Assembly (NCBI GenBank): GCA_001430745.1
Contig: KQ481955.1
Coordinates: 517,193-528,011 of the forward strand
Direction: 5' to 3'
Length of the DNA: 10,819 nucleotides
Source of the DNA: Auxenochlorella pyrenoidosa
Lineage: Eukaryota; Chlorophyta; Trebouxiophyceae; Chlorellales; Chlorellaceae
Shown: one piece after another, positions 6,744-10,819 of the stretch
How the letters are laid out: each line of letters opens with the position of its first letter
How positions within the stretch are numbered: the first letter of the stretch is position 1
The notes under the pieces: model-generated
The model's input: the letters and a program-made list of their open reading frames with translations, nothing else
Told to the model about the DNA's origin: nothing
The model's database searches: none
Made by a program: the position numbers and the translations under genes

Positions 6744-9700
6744 TCAGGGCTGGGTCGCGGGCACCACAGTGACCTTGCAGTTGTTTGTCAGCCAGTCCAT
6801 CACCTTGTTGGCCTGCACAGCAGGTGGCAGGGCAGCAAGGGGTCTGCCGTGAGGCTGGCGGCGCAGGCGGCAGCGCCGCTTGCCCAGTCAGTGCCTCGCC
6901 TGCACCCAGCAGCAACCCACGCGGGAGAGGGGGGCATGCAGGCAGGGGGAGTGCGCAGACGGGGCTCACCCGCAGCGTCTCCACCACCTGCTCCCGCAGC
7001 TTCTCCGCGTCAAACTCCGTGCGCTGCTGCACAAAGTCCTGTGCCGCCGACTTGAACTCGGCCTGCGGCGAGTGGGGAGGGTGTGGGCGGCCGGGAACAG
7101 GGGCGGGTTGGCAGACACAGGGGGTGGCGAGGCGGCAGCACGGGCCTTGCTCAGTGTGCAGGCCTAGCGAGCTGCAGGCTGTTGCTGCCCGCCCTGCAGC
7201 GCAGGCCACAGCCAACAATACACGCCTGCCTGCGGCAAGGGAGAACTGCTATGCAGCCCCAGGTGGATCAGAGCATCCCCTGCTTGGGCCCATGGCATGC
7301 CAGGCACGTGGGCAGCAGCCCTGGGAGGGCAGGCCCAGCCCCGGCCGCATGCGTCGGGCGTGGCCTGATCAGCTGGAGGGCAGGCGCGCCCCAGGCAGGG
7401 GGGTCAATGCCCCCACGCACCTCGATCTCCTCCTCGGTGGGCTGCAGCCCCTCGGCCTCCGCGATGGCGTCAAAGCCCAGCAGGCTGCGCTGCAGGTCCA
7501 GCAGCTCCTCCCGCCGGCTCTGCACAAATTGGGCCGCCTGCAGGGCCCGGAGGGGGGGGCGTAGCAGTTTGGCGCGAGCTCCATGGATGGGGGTGGGAGT
7601 GCAAACCCAGGGTGAAATCCAGGAGGCTCAAGGGTGCAGGCCTTGCGGCAGGCAGCTTCTGAGAGGTGTGGTTGCTGCCTGCCTGGTGCGCTGCACCCCG
7701 GAGGGCGGTTCGGCCGACAGGAGCGGGCCTCGCGGCCAAGCGGTGTCGAGCACGCGCGGCTGCGAGCTGGCGGACAGCCCACCCACGGCTTCAGCGCCCC
7801 GCGCCCGGGCCCGCCACCCACCAGCTCTGGCGTGGCCAGCTGCTGCACCGTCTGGAAGTCCATCACCCCCTGGCTCAGCAGCCGGTTGAGCTCCACGCTG
7901 CGGCGCGGGCCGGGAGTGGGTGGGTGCAGGGGTGGGGTGGGGCCGGGTGGGGGGCAGGAGGCAGGCTGCCAGGAGGGCGCTTCTGGTGCGCCCTGCACCT
8001 GTGGCAGCCCGCGGCGCGCCCCTGCAGCCCACACGCCCACGTGCCAGCCGCCATGCCAGCCGGCAGCCCTCCCCCCTCCCCCACCTCATCCCCCAGCCCA
8101 CAGACCTTGACCCCCCAGCTCGCAGCCCCCGCCCCCGCACCTGTACTGCTGGGTGCCCAGCTCGTTGAGCAGGGACTCGGGGATGTCGACCTCCACGGCA
8201 CGACCCACTGCAGGGGAGGGAGGAAGCCAGGTGGGTGGACATGTCAGCGGCCAGCAGGGCATGCTGCGAGGGAGGGGTTCAGCTTGGGGAGCCCAGCGAG
8301 GCTGCCGCCTGTGCTGGGGCCGCGGGGCGGCGAGCCCCCCTTGCCTGCCGCGGTGAAGGCGTCGGCGGTGCGCTCCCGCATCATGGACTCGCGCTCCGCC
8401 GCCGCATTCTCCACCAGCCGCTGCCGCACGCCCTCGATGCCGCCGCCGGGGAGCAGGGAGTTGGCCCACTCGTCGTTCAGCTGCGCAGCAGCGGGCAGGG
8501 TGGTGGGGAGGAGGCTGCTGTGGGCCACCATGGCTCCAGGCAACGCAAACAGATGGTCGGACACGTCGAACAAGTCAAGGTCTGACACCACGCAGCATGG
8601 CAGCGAGGCAGGCGCGGCACTGCCGGTGTTCCGGTCACAGGGCAGCGGGGAAGCGTACCGCGTCCGCAAACAGACAGCGCAGCGCGCGCGCGATCCCAGC
8701 AGCAGCTGCAGGGGCCCACCTCGGGCAGGTCGTAGGTGAAGAGCTCGGTCATCTTGATCTTCACCTGCGCCTCCACGCCGCGCAGCGTCTTGGGCTGGAA
8801 CGCCTCTGCAGGGGCGGGGGAGCAGCTGGGTGCGGCAGGTCAACCGGCAGCTGCTCGCCGCCAAACGGCGCGCCTTGGCGTGGCACACGGTCTTGGCCGA
8901 AATTGACCCATGCCAGAAAGGAACCGTGCGGTGCCTCGCCCTCCTTTCCCACACAGCCCCTGCTTGCGGCGGCGCAGCCCCGCGCACCGTCGGTGGGGAA
9001 GACCAGCGGCGCCACACGCTCCTCGCCCGCGCGCATGCCCACCAGGATGTCCACGATGCCGGGCAGGAAGGTGCGGTCGGCGTCGTCGGTGTCAAGCCGC
9101 ATGGAGCGGCGCTCCGCGCCCAGCAGCTCCTCACCGGTGTCGGCCCGAGAGGCAGAGAAGTCGACAATGGCCAGGTCGCCGCGCTGCAGCGGGGACCAGG
9201 GGGGGGGAGGGGGGCGAGCTGGGGGTAGGCGCTGGCAAGGAGTCTGCTGACGTGTCGGCGGCTTGGCAGCTGCCGGCGGTGAGTTCCCCGCTGCTGCTGA
9301 GACACACGGCGGCTTGGCAGCTGCGGTCCGGCGCGCCACGGCAGCGCGCCGCCTGCATCACGCTCAGGCCCGCCTGTGGGGCATGTGCGGGTGCCAGCGC
9401 GTTGGGCAGGCGACCCAGCGACCTGGGTCAGCCGAGCGGGGCGGGCGGCGGGCGGGCGGGCGGGCGGCCCACCTGCAGGCCGCGGTCGGCCACCACCCGC
9501 AGCTTGGCCTGCCCCTTGCGCAGGGACAGCAGCTTCTCCTCGGCCGCCTGCACGTCGCTGGCCTCGTCGCCCGCTGACTCCACCGTCACCTGGCGGCAGG
9601 GTGGGGTGGTTTGTGGGGGTGAAGGGGGGGGCCGCACCGGGGGCCAGAAGCAGAGGTAGAGGCGGAGGCAGAGGTAGAGGCAGGGGCAGAGGCAGAGGCA

Positions 9701-10819
9701 GAGGCAGAGGCAGAGGCAGAGGCAGAGGCAGAGGCAGAGGCAGAGGCAGAGGCAGAGAGAGTGCCAAGGCAGTGGAGGCAGGCGAGGGAGTGCAAGATGT
9801 TTGGGAACCGCGGCAGGGCTGCGCAAGCAGTGCACAGGGCTCCACGTGTTCACGGATTCCTGTGAGGCCGGCCGCGCGCCGGCAGCAGGCCGGCGCTTGG
9901 GGGCCGCTCGCGCCCTCCCCCCCTCACCTCGAGCTGCGAGTAGGGCGTCTTCCATGTGAGCGGCGGCACCGCATCAAAGCGGATTGAGAAGCTCATGCCG
10001 CTCTCCAGGCTGCAGGGATCGCGCACACAGCTGGGGTGTCAGCACGCGCTCAAAAGCAGGAAGCGTGGCGGGCAGACAGCAGGCCCGGCTGGCCCATGCA
10101 GCTTGTCCCCAAAGCCTGGTGGCGAGGCGCACAGACAGGGGGGGTGGGACCCAGCAGACGTGGGCAGGCCGCCTGCTGGCGCTCACCTGAAGGCTGCCTC
10201 CAGCTGCTCCGCGTTCTGCTCAATGTGCTCCGACTCGGGCACCGCCACGCCCTCGTACGGCCGCATGGCCTGCGGGAGCGGGGCCGCCGTGGTGGATGAG
10301 CGCACACATCGCCAGCCACGTGCCACCCACATGTAGGGCAGCGGTGGACCACCATCATGCAGCACAATGGACATCCCACTTCTCCCAGATCTCCTCAAGA
10401 CTACAGATATAGGCGCCTACTGCACACAGGCACCGTGAGGATGCACCCTGCCCTTACGAGGCAGTTCTCCATCAAGGCAAGCCCAGTGTGCCAGCCGAGC
10501 GGGTGCACCCGCCCGGCGAAAGCCACGTTGCTCCCCTCACCCCCGCCCACCTGCGCCACCGCCGGCTCCAGCATGTCGGCCAGCACCGAGTTGAGCACCC
10601 GGCTCATGCCGCCCACATGCGCAATGAGCGCCGCGTCGGGCGCCTTGCCCTTGCGGAAGCCGTCCACTGCGGTGCCCTTGCGCAGGCTGTTCATGAACTT
10701 GGTGTACGCGGCGCGGCACTGCTCGGCCGGCACGGTGACGTGCAGGCGAGTGGCGCAGCCGGGCAGCCTCTCCTCGCGCACGCTCAGGCCGCCGGGGCCG
10801 CCCGCAGGAGCGGCGGCGG
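6744..10819 (-). CDS. TIG1: Plastid-type trigger factor (ribosome-associated chaperone), 5' partial
   Basis: Exons, 5' to 3' on the minus strand: 10551-10819, 10187-10269, 9928-10009, 9473-9589, 8988-9183, 8720-8805, 8345-8480, 8141-8207, 7822-7897, 7421-7537, 6970-7062, 6744-6812. All junction phases agree and give 462 residues plus TGA. The ribosome-binding domain comes first, with the family signature GFRKGKAP at residues 53-60, preceded by LSVREERLPG and VTVPAEQ. The PPIase-like domain (about 184-272) contains GDLAIVDF and FLPGIVDILVGMRAGE. The C-terminal chaperone arms start at DLPE-LNDEWANSLLPGG and include VDIPESLLNELG. Bacterial trigger factors are about 430 residues, so this is essentially full length apart from the 5' end. 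The first residues visible are Ala/Gly/Pro-rich and may be the end of a transit peptide; plastid location is inferred from family knowledge and the nuclear, intron-rich setting. The start codon lies outside the window. Confidence 0.93.
8208..8344 (-). other. GC-AG intron in the trigger factor gene (intron 7)
   Basis: The only donor that joins the upstream exon (ending DAFTAA) to the downstream exon (GRAVEVDIPESLL) in frame is CAG|GCAAGG, the classic GC donor. The acceptor is CTGCAG. The split codon G+TG gives Val, and the joined segment reads as a normal trigger factor helix. No GT donor of the right phase is visible nearby. Length is 137 nt, the shortest intron of this gene. Confidence 0.8.
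8720..9183 (-). other. FKBP-like PPIase domain of the trigger factor, active-site aromatics replaced
   Basis: Two exons (8988-9183 and 8720-8805) encode the domain inserted between the N and C parts of trigger factor. The scaffold is recognisable: GDLAIVDF, DTGEELLGAE, LPG...VGMRAGEE, LVFPTD, LRGVEAQVKIKMTEL. In the bacterial protein the Phe after PG in the MIPGFE segment and a Phe in the last strand are needed for prolyl isomerase activity. By my alignment these are Ile226 and Val263 here (window numbering). I infer a structural or chaperone role without isomerase activity. Confidence 0.75.
9256..9324. repeat. 18-bp direct repeat in trigger factor intron 4
   Basis: CGGCGGCTTGGCAGCTGC occurs at 9256-9273 and again, identical, at 9307-9324, 51 bp apart. 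Both copies lie inside the intron 9184-9472. The spacer is unrelated, so this is a short local duplication; no function is evident. Confidence 0.85.
9651..9757. repeat. Hexanucleotide microsatellite (CAGAGG)n in trigger factor intron 3
   Basis: About 18 copies of a CAGAGG unit, imperfect at the left (units with GTAGAG, GCGGAG, CAGGGG) and perfect for roughly 12 units from about 9685 to 9756. It lies inside the intron 9590-9927. On the gene's sense strand it reads as a CCTCTG-type pyrimidine-rich tract about 60-170 nt upstream of the acceptor. It produces spurious long open frames with RG or LP repeats on the two strands. Confidence 0.95.
10638..10661 (-). other. Trigger factor ribosome-docking signature (GFRKGKAP)
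   Basis: This codes for G-F-R-K-G-K-A-P, which matches the GFRxGxxP loop by which bacterial trigger factor binds the large ribosomal subunit next to the exit tunnel. The loop is intact, so ribosome docking is expected to be kept. It is preceded by VD and followed by DAALIAHVGG, as in the family N domain. Confidence 0.9.

Noticed and set aside
7666..8739. A 357-codon plus-strand open frame
   Set aside because: Antisense to conserved trigger factor exons with no domain of its own; a shadow frame caused by high GC content.
8244..9845. A 533-codon minus-strand open frame with long Leu-Pro repeats
   Set aside because: It reads through several introns of the trigger factor gene in mixed frames. 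The LP repeat is the hexanucleotide tract translated.
9376..9987. Plus-strand open frame with a long Arg-Gly repeat
   Set aside because: The RG repeat is the same intronic microsatellite read on the other strand; the rest is antisense to trigger factor exons.

Overview
The window looks like nuclear DNA of a GC-rich green alga, most likely a trebouxiophyte of the Chlorella type. The reasons are short coding exons separated by introns of about 140-370 nt, donors mostly of the form GTGGGN/GTGAGN/GTGCGN, acceptors mostly CTGCAG or CCGCAG, a chlorophyte-type TGTAA poly(A) signal, GCN/CAG-rich codon use, and abundant CAGG/GGCA low-complexity repeats. There is no bacterial-style operon. The taxonomic placement is inference from this style; the two protein identifications rest on sequence motifs.

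Both genes found lie on the minus strand, head to tail. Right part (6744-10819): a plastid-type trigger factor (TIG), 12 exons in the window, running from the ribosome-binding N domain at the right edge (5' end and transit peptide outside) through the PPIase-like domain to the chaperone C domain and a TGA at 6744-6746. A TGTAA signal follows at 6538-6542. Its introns include one GC-AG intron and one with a long AGAGGC hexanucleotide tract.

Middle (about 5652-6537): intergenic DNA that should hold the promoter and 5' leader of the next gene. I see no convincing gene in it.

Left part (1-5651): a large AP2/ERF-type transcription factor gene. I can trace 14 coding exons (898 codons) from a 10-nt first coding exon to the left edge, where it is still open. 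It encodes an acidic Gln/Ala-rich N-terminus, two clear AP2 domains with identical internal intron positions and phases (a duplicated module), basic and acidic linkers, and a third, degenerate AP2-like segment. Two joins deserve care: a GC-AG intron at 1069-1256, and a frame change in the module-2 linker best explained by a 158-nt intron at 3476-3633. The 304-nt intron at 3772-4075 contains a less GC-rich, foldable segment with tRNA-promoter-like boxes.

Nothing links the two genes functionally: one product should act in the plastid on nascent chains, the other in the nucleus on DNA. The most notable points are the duplicated AP2 module with conserved intron phases, the third AP2-like remnant behind a GC donor with a nearby stop, and the loss of PPIase active-site aromatics in the trigger factor.
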